From: Kribbella capetownensis
GTDB taxonomy: Bacteria; Actinomycetota; Actinomycetes; Propionibacteriales; Kribbellaceae
Reading direction: 5' to 3'
NCBI RefSeq assembly: GCF_004331485.1
Contig: NZ_SJKD01000004.1
Location: forward strand, 310,001 to 374,000
DNA: 64,000 bases
The notes beneath the pieces were generated by a model, which worked only from the letters and a program-made list of their open reading frames with translations, searched no databases and was not told the DNA's origin. The number at the start of each line of letters is the position of its first letter. Position 1 is the first letter of the stretch. A program made the translations under genes and the position numbers. Below are positions 34,777 through 42,696 of the stretch, piece by piece.

Positions 34777-35817
34777 GTGGCCGACACCCACCGGATCCGC
34801 TTCGAACCGGTCGACATCGAGATGGACGTCACCGAGGACGACAAGATCCTCGACGCGGCGTTCCGGCAGGGCATCCACCTGATGCACGGCTGCAGGGAGG
34901 GGCAGTGCTCCGCCTGCAAGTCGTACGTGCTGGAGGGCGACCTGCAGATGGAGCGCTACTCGACCTTCGCCTGCAACGACGCAGAAGTTGCCGAGGGCTA
35001 CGTGCTGCTGTGCCGGGCACACGCCTTCAGCGACTGCACGATCGAGTTGCTCAACTTCGACGAGGAGGAGCTGCTCGGCGGGGTCCCGATCCAGACGCTG
35101 AGCGCCCGGGTGGAGGCGATCGAGCCGGTCACCCGGGACATCGTCTCGCTGCTACTCAAGGCCGAGCGGCCGTTCGAGTTCAAGCCGGGCCAGTACGCCG
35201 ACATCACCATCCCCGGCACCGACGACCACCGGTCGTTCTCGATGGCGACCACCCAGTCGACGCCGGACGAACTCGAGTTCCTGATCAAGAAGTACCCGGG
35301 CGGCCGGTTCTCGGCCCTGCTGGACGGCGAGCTCGCGGTCGGCGACGAACTGTCGCTGACCGGGCCGTACGGATCGTCCACGCTGAAGGACGGCCACGTA
35401 CTGCCGGTCGTCTGCGTGGCCGGCGGGGCCGGGATGGCGCCCATCCTGTCCATCCTCCGGCATCTGCGGGAGACCGGCAGCACCCGTCCGGTCCGGTTCT
35501 ACTACGGCGCCCGGACCGCGGGCGACCTGTTCTACCTGGACGCGATCCAGGAGCTCGGCGCGGAACTGCCCGGCTTCGAGTTCGTGGCCTGCCTGTCCGA
35601 GTCGGCCGCGGACGCCGACGGTCTCGTGGTCGAGGAAGGCAACGTCACCGACATCGTCCAGCGGCGGGAGGCGGAGCTGCACCGCAGCGAGGTCTACCTG
35701 TGTGGGCCGCCGCCGATGGTCGACGCCGCCCTGGCGTTGCTGGAGGCAACCAAGGTGCCGAAGGACCAGGTCTTCTACGACAAGTTCACCAGCCCAGCGA
35801 CTACCGATGGAGTCTGA
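34777..35817 (+). CDS. prmB: Monooxygenase NADH reductase, operon 1
   Basis: This 346-residue reductase has an N-terminal plant-type [2Fe-2S] ferredoxin domain with Cys39, Cys44, Cys47 (HGCREGQCSACKS) and Cys79 (LLCRAH). An FAD domain follows (RSFSMATT, replacing the canonical RxYS), then an NAD domain (GGAGMAPILSILR and CGPPPMVDAAL). It passes electrons from NADH to the di-iron hydroxylase. The start is GTG 34777 with GAGGAGG upstream. PrmB2 has the same arrangement with 357 residues. Confidence 0.92.
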   Translation: MADTHRIRFEPVDIEMDVTEDDKILDAAFRQGIHLMHGCREGQCSACKSYVLEGDLQMERYSTFACNDAEVAEGYVLLCRAHAFSDCTIELLNFDEEELLGGVPIQTLSARVEAIEPVTRDIVSLLLKAERPFEFKPGQYADITIPGTDDHRSFSMATTQSTPDELEFLIKKYPGGRFSALLDGELAVGDELSLTGPYGSSTLKDGHVLPVVCVAGGAGMAPILSILRHLRETGSTRPVRFYYGARTAGDLFYLDAIQELGAELPGFEFVACLSESAADADGLVVEEGNVTDIVQRREAELHRSEVYLCGPPPMVDAALALLEATKVPKDQVFYDKFTSPATTDGV

Positions 35818-35818
35818 G

Positions 35819-36916
35819 ATGGAGCAAACCAAGCAACGCAGTTTCCCCAGGATCGAGTTCACCGACTCCGAGGCGGGGGCGCTGGAGTTCCCGAGCTCGA
35901 AGAGCCGGTCGTACAACTACTACAAGCCGGCCAAGCTGCGGGCGACGATGTACGAGGACGTCACGGTCGACGTCCAGCCGGACCCCGAGCGGCACCTGAC
36001 GCAAGGCTGGATCTACGGCTTCGGCGACGGCCCCGGCGGCTACCCGAAGGAGTGGACCGCCGCGAAGTCGTCGAACTGGCACGCCTTCCTCGACCCGAAC
36101 GAGGAGTGGAACCAGACGATCTACCGGAACAACTCCGCGGTCGTCCGCCAGGTCGACCTCGGCCTGCAGAACGCCAAGCGGGCCAGGGCGTACGACGCCT
36201 GGAACCCGGCCTGGCTGAAGTTCGTCGAGCGCAACCTCGGCGCCTGGATGCACGCCGAGAACGGCCTCGCGCTGCACGTCTTCACCAGCATCCAGCGGTC
36301 CGGCCCGACGAACATGATCAACACCGCTGTGGCTGTCAACGCCGCTCACAAGATGCGCTTCGCCCAGGACCTGGCTCTGTTCAACCTCGACCTGGCCGAG
36401 GCCGAGGTCGAGTTCGACGGCTCCGCCCACAAGGAGGTCTGGCAGAGCGCGCCGGAGTGGCAGCCGACGCGTGAGGTGGTCGAGCGTCTGACCGCCGTCG
36501 GCGACTGGTGCGAGCTGCTCTTCGCCACCAACATCGTGTTCGAGCAGCTGGTCGGATCGCTGTTCCGGACCGAGCTCGTGATGCAGATCGCAGCCCGCAA
36601 CGGCGACTACCTGACGCCGACCATCGTCGGCACTGGCGAACACGACTACGACCGCGACCTGGCCTACACCCGCAACCTGTTCCGCCTCCTGACCCGCGAC
36701 GAGCAGCACGGCGAGACCAACAAGGTGCTGTTCGGCGAGTGGCTGACGACCTGGGTGCCGCGCTGCCTCGCCGCCGCGCAGGCCCTGCAGCCGATCTGGT
36801 CGCAGCCGGCCGACAAGTCTGTCACGTTCGCGGACAGCCTGGACGCGGCCAAGCAGAAGTTCCGTTCCCTGCTCGAGGACCTCGGGCTGGACATTCCGAA
36901 GGAGCTGGACAAGTGA
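35819..36916 (+). CDS. prmC: Hydroxylase small (beta) subunit, operon 1
   Basis: This 365-residue ferritin-like helical protein without metal ligands is typical of the beta subunit that packs on PrmA. Motifs include KSRSYNYYKPAKLRATMYED, LTQGWIYGFGDGPGGYP and NGDYLTPTIVGTGEHDYDRD. ATG 35819 follows the reductase stop by 1 bp, with GGAG upstream; ATG 35807 is an alternative. Its stop overlaps the coupling-protein GTG (GTGA). Confidence 0.9.
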   Translation: MEQTKQRSFPRIEFTDSEAGALEFPSSKSRSYNYYKPAKLRATMYEDVTVDVQPDPERHLTQGWIYGFGDGPGGYPKEWTAAKSSNWHAFLDPNEEWNQTIYRNNSAVVRQVDLGLQNAKRARAYDAWNPAWLKFVERNLGAWMHAENGLALHVFTSIQRSGPTNMINTAVAVNAAHKMRFAQDLALFNLDLAEAEVEFDGSAHKEVWQSAPEWQPTREVVERLTAVGDWCELLFATNIVFEQLVGSLFRTELVMQIAARNGDYLTPTIVGTGEHDYDRDLAYTRNLFRLLTRDEQHGETNKVLFGEWLTTWVPRCLAAAQALQPIWSQPADKSVTFADSLDAAKQKFRSLLEDLGLDIPKELDK

Positions 36917-37254
36917 GCATGCAGTTCGGATCTTCCGCCGAGTTCTCCGACAAGACCGGTGTGACCCTGATGAACACCCCGGTCGGCCGGGTCGTCGCCC
37001 AGGTGATGGGCGCCAAGGACGGCGTCGAGCTGACCGAGTACCCGTCGATGATCCGGGTCGACGGCACCGGCGTACTCGACTTCGACTACGCCGAACTGAC
37101 CGACGCGCTCGGCTCGGAGTTCGACGGGTCGGTGTTCAAGGAGATCAGCTCGACCCACTACGGCCGGATGGTCCACCTCGACGACAAGACCCTCCTGTTC
37201 GCCAGCCCCGAGGACGCCGCCGAATACATCGGCTTCGACCTCACCGCGCACTAA
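36913..37254 (+). CDS. prmD: Monooxygenase coupling (effector) protein, operon 1
   Basis: This 113-residue protein of the MmoB/DmpM coupling family has KTGVTLMNTPVGRVVAQVM, EYPSMIRVDGTGVLDFDYAE and HYGRMVHLDDKTLLF. Such proteins bind the hydroxylase without a cofactor and tune substrate access and oxygen activation. GTG 36913 overlaps the prmC stop; ATG 36919 is an alternative. It is followed by a strong intra-operon hairpin. Confidence 0.9.
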   Translation: MSMQFGSSAEFSDKTGVTLMNTPVGRVVAQVMGAKDGVELTEYPSMIRVDGTGVLDFDYAELTDALGSEFDGSVFKEISSTHYGRMVHLDDKTLLFASPEDAAEYIGFDLTAH

Positions 37255-37264
37255 ACGCTGTGCC

Positions 37265-37302
37265 GCTCCGGTCCGGGGCCTGGCCCGCGCCCGGACCGGA
37301 GC
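37265..37302 (+). promoter_or_regulatory. Intra-operon hairpin after prmD, operon 1
   Basis: A perfect 13-bp stem (GCTCCGGTCCGGG / CCCGGACCGGAGC) has a 12-nt loop between prmD and the amidohydrolase gene. It may partly terminate or protect the prmABCD message. Confidence 0.65.
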
Positions 37303-37337
37303 TCATCCCGAGATCAGCCCGATGAAGCGAGGACGTC

Positions 37338-38369
37338 ATGTACGAGAAGAACGGCGAGAAGTACTACGTGGTCGACGCGCACGTACACCTGTGGGACGGC
37401 CGTGAGTCGAACCTGAAGAACGTGCACGGCAAGCAGTTCATCGACTGCTTCTACGACTACCACCGCAACCTGAGCCCCGAAGACGAGGTGTGGGACTACG
37501 ACACCTACACGTACTACGGCGCCGACCGGTTGATGAAAGACGTCTTCGACGACGGGTACGCCGACCACGCGATCTTCCAGGCCACCCTGCTCAGCGACTT
37601 CTACAAGACCGGGTTCGGCCAGACCGAGGAGGCGTTCGGGCTGGCCTCGAAGCACCCGGACAAGCTGACCTACAACCACGCCTACGACCCGCGCAACGGC
37701 GAGGAGGGTCTGGAGCAGCTCCGGCGGGACGCCGAGCGGATGAACCTGAAGGGCGTGAAGCTCTACACCGCCGAATGGCACGGCGACTCGCGCGGCTACA
37801 AGCTCGACGAGCCGTGGTCGCGCCGGTACCTGGAGGAGTGCCTGAAGCTCGGCATCAAGAACATCCATGTGCACAAGGGCCCCACCATCCGCCCGCTCGA
37901 CCGGGACGCGTTCGACGTCGCCGACATCGACAAGGTCGCGACCGACTACCTGGACCTGAACTTCGTCGTCGAGCACGTCGGCCTGCCCCGGCTGGAGGAC
38001 TTCTGCTGGATCGCCACCCAGGAGTCCAACGTGTACGGCGGTCTCGCGGTCGCGATGCCGTTCGTACACGCCCGGCCGAAGTACTTCGCCCAGATCATCG
38101 GCGAACTGCTCTACTGGCTCGGCGAGGACAAGATCCTGTTCGCCAGTGACTACGCGCTCTGGACGCCGCAGTGGCTGGTGGAGAAGTTCGTCGACTTCCA
38201 GATCCCCGCGGACCTGCCGGAGTACGCGCCGATCACGACCGCGCAGAAGAAGAAGATCCTCGGCCTGAACGCGGCCGCCCTGTACGACCTCGACGTACCG
38301 CAGGAGCTGCGGCTGCCGACCGACGCCGGTGACACCTCTGTCGAGGTGGCGGCCGGCGCACGCGCATGA
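37338..38369 (+). CDS. Amidohydrolase_2 family protein, operon 1
   Basis: This 343-residue TIM-barrel amidohydrolase has the metal motif DAHVHLW near the N-terminus, IHVHKGPT, VEHVGLPR and the catalytic Asp in FASDYALW. Homologues sit at this place in known prm/mim operons, but their reaction is not established. A hydrolase, decarboxylase or maturation role is possible. It has unusual Tyr/Asp richness around 40-65 (FYDYHRN, YDTYTYYG). The stop overlaps the DUF59 gene start (ATGA). Confidence 0.85.
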   Translation: MYEKNGEKYYVVDAHVHLWDGRESNLKNVHGKQFIDCFYDYHRNLSPEDEVWDYDTYTYYGADRLMKDVFDDGYADHAIFQATLLSDFYKTGFGQTEEAFGLASKHPDKLTYNHAYDPRNGEEGLEQLRRDAERMNLKGVKLYTAEWHGDSRGYKLDEPWSRRYLEECLKLGIKNIHVHKGPTIRPLDRDAFDVADIDKVATDYLDLNFVVEHVGLPRLEDFCWIATQESNVYGGLAVAMPFVHARPKYFAQIIGELLYWLGEDKILFASDYALWTPQWLVEKFVDFQIPADLPEYAPITTAQKKKILGLNAAALYDLDVPQELRLPTDAGDTSVEVAAGARA

Positions 38370-39103
38370 CGGCCGTCGCGACCTCGGTGGTCGACGAGAT
38401 CGTCGCCGCACTGTCGACGGTGACGGATCCGGAACTGGACGAACCCATCACGACACTGGGGTTCGTCCGGTCGATCCGGGTCGACGACACCAAGGTCGTG
38501 GTCCACCTGCGGCTGCCGACGTCGTTCTGCTCGCCGAACTTCGCCTACCTGATGGCGTCCGACTCCGTCGATGCGCTCCGGAGGGTCGGCGGCCTGGGAC
38601 GGGTCGTGGTGCTGCTCGACGATCACCACGACTCGGACAAGATCAACGCCGGCCTGGCCGCCGACGCCGGGTACGTCGGCACGTTCGGTGTCGAGGCGGA
38701 GACGAGCCTGGACGAACTGCGGCGGATCTTCCGGCACAAGGCGCACACGGCCGCGATGGAGCGGTGCGCCGAGGCCCTCCTGAAGGACAGCGCGATGACC
38801 GTCGACGATCTCCACCAGGTCACCCTCGCCGATCTGCGGGAAGGTCCGCACAAGGAGGCGTTGCTGCGCCGACGGGTCGCCATCGGTCTCGGCGTACATC
38901 CCGACGATCCGGTGCTGGTGGACGAGGACGGCGCGCCACTCGCCGCCGACGCGGTCCCGCTGCGGCTCCGGTTCGCCAAGGCCGTGCGGATCTCGATCGA
39001 GGGGAACTCCCACTTCTGCCGCGGCCTGCTCGCGACCCGGTACGCCGACGTGGAGCCCGACGGAAGTTCCATCCGAGTCACGAACGCAAGGAGCACGTCA
39101 TGA
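38366..39103 (+). CDS. DUF59/MIP18-domain protein, operon 1
   Basis: This 245-residue protein has an N-terminal DUF59 (MIP18/SufT-like) domain, with TVTDPELDEPITTLGFVRSI and a Cys in LPTSFCSPNFAYL. A ~140-residue C-terminal extension specific to these operons follows and ends with NSHFCRGLLATRYAD. DUF59 proteins help deliver iron or Fe-S clusters. Here it likely serves iron loading of the di-iron hydroxylase or the reductase cluster (inference). It overlaps both neighbours by 4 bp. Confidence 0.8.
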   Translation: MTAVATSVVDEIVAALSTVTDPELDEPITTLGFVRSIRVDDTKVVVHLRLPTSFCSPNFAYLMASDSVDALRRVGGLGRVVVLLDDHHDSDKINAGLAADAGYVGTFGVEAETSLDELRRIFRHKAHTAAMERCAEALLKDSAMTVDDLHQVTLADLREGPHKEALLRRRVAIGLGVHPDDPVLVDEDGAPLAADAVPLRLRFAKAVRISIEGNSHFCRGLLATRYADVEPDGSSIRVTNARSTS

Positions 39104-40125
39104 GGGCGGTCCAGGTAGTCGGCTACCACACCAAGTTGCAGCTCACCGACATACCCGAACCCGAGATCCAGGGACCGCTCGACGTCATCGTCAGGATCGG
39201 CGGCGCTGGGGTGTGCCGGACCGACCTGCACATCCTCGAGGGGCAGTGGGCCGAGAAGAGCGGCGTCGCGCTGCCGTACACGATCGGCCACGAGAACGCG
39301 GGCTGGGTGCACGCCGTCGGCGACGCGGTCACCAACGTCCAGCCGGGCGACAAGGTGATCCTGCATCCACTGATGACGTGTGGCCTGTGCCGTGCCTGCC
39401 GGTTCGGCGACGACGTGCACTGCGAGAACAGCCGGTTCCCGGGGATCGACACCGACGGCGGGTACGCCGACTACCTGCGAACCACTGCCCGCAGCGTGGT
39501 CCGGATCGACGACAGCCTCGAGCCGGCCGACGTCGCAGCACTGGCGGACGCCGGACTCACGGCGTACCACGCGGCGGCCAAGGTGGCCCGGGCGACTCGG
39601 CCCGGCGACGTCTGCGTGCTGATCGGTGCCGGCGGCCTCGGCCACATCGGCATCCAGGTGCTGAAGGCGATCTCGGCCGCGACCCTGGTCGTGGTCGACC
39701 GCAACCCGGCGGCGGTGAAACTGGCCGTCGCGATCGGCGCCGACCACGGCATCGTTGCCAACGGCACCCAGGTGGACGACGTGCTCGAACTGACCGGCGG
39801 GAAGGGCGCGGAGGCGGTCGTCGACTTCGTCGGCGAAGGCGGCGCCACCTCCGAGGGCGTCCGGATGCTCCGCCGGGCCGGCAACTACTACGTCGTCGGG
39901 TACGGCGAGGACCTCGTCGTACCGACGATCGACATCATCTCGACCGAGATCAACTTCGTCGGCAACCTGGTCGGCTCCTACACCGATCTGCAGGAACTGA
40001 TGGTGCTGGCGGCGCAGGGCAAGGTCGCCCTGCACACCACGAAATACCCACTCGCCGACTTCCAGCAGGCTCTCGATGACCTCGACGCGGGCAAGGTCCG
40101 CGGCCGGGCGATTCTCATCCCGTGA
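39100..40125 (+). CDS. Zinc alcohol dehydrogenase, operon 1
   Basis: This 341-residue medium-chain dehydrogenase has the catalytic zinc ligands Cys in GAGVCRTD and His-Glu in TIGHENAG. The structural-zinc cysteines are in TCGLCRACRFGDDVHC and the NAD(P) motif is GAGGLGHIG. In prm operons this enzyme oxidises the monooxygenase product (for example 2-propanol or acetol). ATG 39100 overlaps the DUF59 stop. Close homologue of the operon 2 enzyme (341 residues). Confidence 0.9.
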   Translation: MRAVQVVGYHTKLQLTDIPEPEIQGPLDVIVRIGGAGVCRTDLHILEGQWAEKSGVALPYTIGHENAGWVHAVGDAVTNVQPGDKVILHPLMTCGLCRACRFGDDVHCENSRFPGIDTDGGYADYLRTTARSVVRIDDSLEPADVAALADAGLTAYHAAAKVARATRPGDVCVLIGAGGLGHIGIQVLKAISAATLVVVDRNPAAVKLAVAIGADHGIVANGTQVDDVLELTGGKGAEAVVDFVGEGGATSEGVRMLRRAGNYYVVGYGEDLVVPTIDIISTEINFVGNLVGSYTDLQELMVLAAQGKVALHTTKYPLADFQQALDDLDAGKVRGRAILIP

Positions 40126-40144
40126 CCCGAAAGGTGGTCTGACC

Positions 40145-41794
40145 ATGGCAAAGGAACTGCGGTTCAACGAGGAGGCGCGCCGGCTGCTCGAGTCCGGCGT
40201 GAACTCGCTCGCCGACGCGATCAAGGTGACGCTCGGCCCGAAGGGACGCAACGCCGTCCTGGAGAAGCTGACCGGCCCGCCGACCATCACCAACGACGGC
40301 GTGACGATCGCGAAGGAGATCCAGCTGCGCGAGCCGTTCGCGAACATGGGCGCCCAGTTGGTGAAGGAGGTCGCGATGAACACCAACGGTGCCGTCGGCG
40401 ACGGCACCACGACGGCGACCGTGCTGGCTCAGGCGATGGTCCGCGAGGGGCTGCGCGCGGTCGACGCCGGCGCGAACCCGATGCGGGTACGTCGTGGCAT
40501 CGAGCAGACGGTGCCGGTCGTGGTGGAGACGCTGCGCTCGTGGGCGGCCGACGTCGGCGGCCCGGACGACCTGCGGCACATCGCGACGCTGGCGGCCAGT
40601 GACGACGAGACGATCGGCGAGGTGATCGCGGAGGCGGTCACCCGGGTCGGCCGCAACGGCGTCGTCACCACGGAAGAGTCCGATGCCGGCGGTCTGTCGG
40701 TCGAGGTCGTGGACGGGATCGAGTTCGACCACGGCTACGTGTCGCTGTACATGGTCACCGACAAGGAGCGGATGGAGGCCGTCTACGAGAACCCGGTCAT
40801 CCTGCTCACCAACAAGAAGATCTCCCAGGTCCAGGACATCATGCCGACCGTCGAGGCGGCCAAGCGCGCGGACCGGCCGCTCGTCGTACTTGCCGAGGAT
40901 GTCGACGGTCCCGCGTTGCAACTGCTTGTCGGCGGCAACATGCACAACACCATGCAGTCGGTCGTCGTCCGGGCTCCCGGCTTCGGGCACCGCCGCGTGG
41001 CCGAGCTCGAGGACCTCGCGGTGGCACTGGGCGGTCAGGTCATCGCGACCGACACCGGGCTGGACCTGGCCGAGGTCGCGCTGAACCACCTCGGGTCGTG
41101 TGACCGGATCACCATCACCGAGGACCGGACGACGATCGTCGGCGGTCACGGCGACGCGAACCTGGTGGACGCTCGCCTGACCCAGCTGGACACGCAGTTC
41201 GAGCGGGCCAGGATCGACGCCGACCGGGACAACCTGCAGCTGCGGATGGCCCGGCTGTCCGGCCGGGTGGCCGTCATCCAGGTGGGCGGCGCGACCAGCG
41301 TCGAGCGCAAGGAGCGGATGCTGCGCGTCGAGGACTCGCTGGCCGCGACCCGCGCCGCGGTCGAGGAGGGCGTGGTGGCCGGCGGCGGTACGGCGCTCGT
41401 CCAGGCACAGGAGGCGGTGTCACGGGTCGAGCTGACCGGAGACGCCGCGGTCGGCCGCGAGGTCGTCCGTCGGGCGTTGCCCGAGCCGCTGCGGTGGATC
41501 GCGATCAACGCGGGGTACGACGGTGACGAGGTCGTCGCCAAGGTCGCCAGCCAGCCGCTCGGCACCGGCTTCAACGCGCTCACCGGCCAGTACGCCGACA
41601 TGTTCGACGAAGGCGTGATGGACCCGCTGAAGGTGACCAGGGCAGCCCTGGAGAGCGCGGCGTCGATCGCGGCGCTGCTGATCACCACCGAGACCGCGGT
41701 CGTCGAGGAGATCCTCGGCAACCCCGGTGCGATCATGGCCCCCGGTTTCGGCGATCTGGCCGAAGGCATGGTCCGTCCGTCCAACATCTACTGA
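40145..41794 (+). CDS. GroEL-like chaperonin dedicated to monooxygenase, operon 1
   Basis: This 549-residue chaperonin starts MAKELRFNEEARRLLESG with ATP-site motifs LGPKGRNAVLEK, TNDGVTIAKEI and VGDGTTTATVLAQAM. The C-terminus ends PGFGDLAEGMVRPSNIY, without the Gly-Gly-Met tail of housekeeping GroEL, and no groES gene is nearby. In mycobacteria a GroEL-like protein (MimG) encoded with mimABCD is needed to fold the hydroxylase in foreign hosts. The same role is inferred here. It starts 19 bp after the dehydrogenase stop. Confidence 0.9.
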   Translation: MAKELRFNEEARRLLESGVNSLADAIKVTLGPKGRNAVLEKLTGPPTITNDGVTIAKEIQLREPFANMGAQLVKEVAMNTNGAVGDGTTTATVLAQAMVREGLRAVDAGANPMRVRRGIEQTVPVVVETLRSWAADVGGPDDLRHIATLAASDDETIGEVIAEAVTRVGRNGVVTTEESDAGGLSVEVVDGIEFDHGYVSLYMVTDKERMEAVYENPVILLTNKKISQVQDIMPTVEAAKRADRPLVVLAEDVDGPALQLLVGGNMHNTMQSVVVRAPGFGHRRVAELEDLAVALGGQVIATDTGLDLAEVALNHLGSCDRITITEDRTTIVGGHGDANLVDARLTQLDTQFERARIDADRDNLQLRMARLSGRVAVIQVGGATSVERKERMLRVEDSLAATRAAVEEGVVAGGGTALVQAQEAVSRVELTGDAAVGREVVRRALPEPLRWIAINAGYDGDEVVAKVASQPLGTGFNALTGQYADMFDEGVMDPLKVTRAALESAASIAALLITTETAVVEEILGNPGAIMAPGFGDLAEGMVRPSNIY

Positions 41795-41797
41795 GTC

Positions 41798-42130
41798 ATG
41801 ACCGAGCCGACCAGTCTGCAGCTGCACGCCGCGGTCCGCACCCTCGGGCTGCTCGTCGCGCCCGTGCGGCTGCACCTGGTCTGGCTCGCCACCAACGGCG
41901 AGTACGACGTGGGCACGCTGGCCGATCGCGCCGGCGTCAGCATCACCACGGCCAGCCAGCACCTCGCCAAACTCCGCCTCGCCGGTCTCATCTCGCTGCG
42001 TCGGGACGGCCGCCGCCACATCTACACCGTCGACGACCCCCACATCGTGGCCCTGGTCGACCAGATCCTCGCCCACATAGCCCCCGACGGCACCCTCGCC
42101 CCCGACCCACCGGCGCGTCTCCGCGCCTGA
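41798..42130 (+). CDS. ArsR-type winged-helix regulator, operon 1
   Basis: This 110-residue protein has an ArsR-like HTH (VRLHLVWLATNGEYDVGTLA, SITTASQHLAKLRLAGLISL) and wing RRDGRRHIYTVDD. No metal-binding CxC motif is visible, so metal sensing is unlikely. It starts 3 bp after the chaperonin stop and is probably cotranscribed. It may feed back on operon 1. Operon 2 has no counterpart. Confidence 0.8.
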   Translation: MTEPTSLQLHAAVRTLGLLVAPVRLHLVWLATNGEYDVGTLADRAGVSITTASQHLAKLRLAGLISLRRDGRRHIYTVDDPHIVALVDQILAHIAPDGTLAPDPPARLRA

Positions 42131-42228
42131 CCGCAGTGACCCGGTTCCGCAGCGTCAAAGCGGGTCGGCGCGCCTTGCCAGCGCCTGCGCTCGGGAGGAG
42201 CGTGGCGACCAGGAAGGGGGAAAAGATC

Positions 42229-42645
42229 ATGTCGAACGTGGAGCTGCACAAGCAGGCACACAGGGCGATGACCGAGGAGGGGGCCGAGCAGACCGCGACG
42301 TTCTTCGCGCCGGACATCGTCTTCACCGACCACGCGCAGGGCGTGACGATGAAGGGCAAGGAGGAGACCACCGGCTGGCTGGCCGTGTGGAAGACGGCGT
42401 TCTCGGACGCGGCCGTCACGGAGGGTACCTACCTGGACGCGGGGGACTGGACAATCGCGCGGTTCCAGGCCAGGGGGCACAACGACGGAGAGTTCGCGGG
42501 TCTGCCCGCGACGGGACGAGAGGTCGACTTTCCGTGCTGCGAGCTGATCCGCTGGCAGGACGGCAAGTCGGTGGAGGGCGCGTTCTACTACGACACCATG
42601 ACCGTGCTGGTCCAACTCGGTCACGTCACGCCACCTGGAAGCTGA
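42229..42645 (+). CDS. SnoaL-like/NTF2-fold protein
   Basis: This 138-residue protein has an NTF2-like cone fold: MTEEGAEQTATFFAPDIVFT at the start, EVDFPCCELIRWQDGKSVEG in the middle strands. SnoaL relatives are cyclases, isomerases or binding proteins. The start at ATG 42229 follows GGAAGGGGGA. It is the last gene before the terminator shared by the two operons, so it may be part of operon 1. The function is unknown. Confidence 0.7.
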   Translation: MSNVELHKQAHRAMTEEGAEQTATFFAPDIVFTDHAQGVTMKGKEETTGWLAVWKTAFSDAAVTEGTYLDAGDWTIARFQARGHNDGEFAGLPATGREVDFPCCELIRWQDGKSVEGAFYYDTMTVLVQLGHVTPPGS

Positions 42646-42652
42646 GATGGCA

Positions 42653-42685
42653 CCGCCGGCTCGAGCAGAACGCTCGAGCCGGCGG
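42653..42685. terminator. Bidirectional terminator between the two monooxygenase operons
   Basis: A perfect 14-bp stem (CCGCCGGCTCGAGC / GCTCGAGCCGGCGG) has a 5-nt loop, placed between the convergent ends of operon 1 and operon 2. Confidence 0.85.
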
Positions 42686-42696
42686 GCGGTGGAGGG

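Noticed and set aside
33060..41794. Methane or toluene/phenol multicomponent monooxygenase identity
   Set aside because: There is no third hydroxylase (gamma) subunit gene and no Rieske ferredoxin. Four-component order with GroEL and ADH matches the PrmABCD/MimABCD group.
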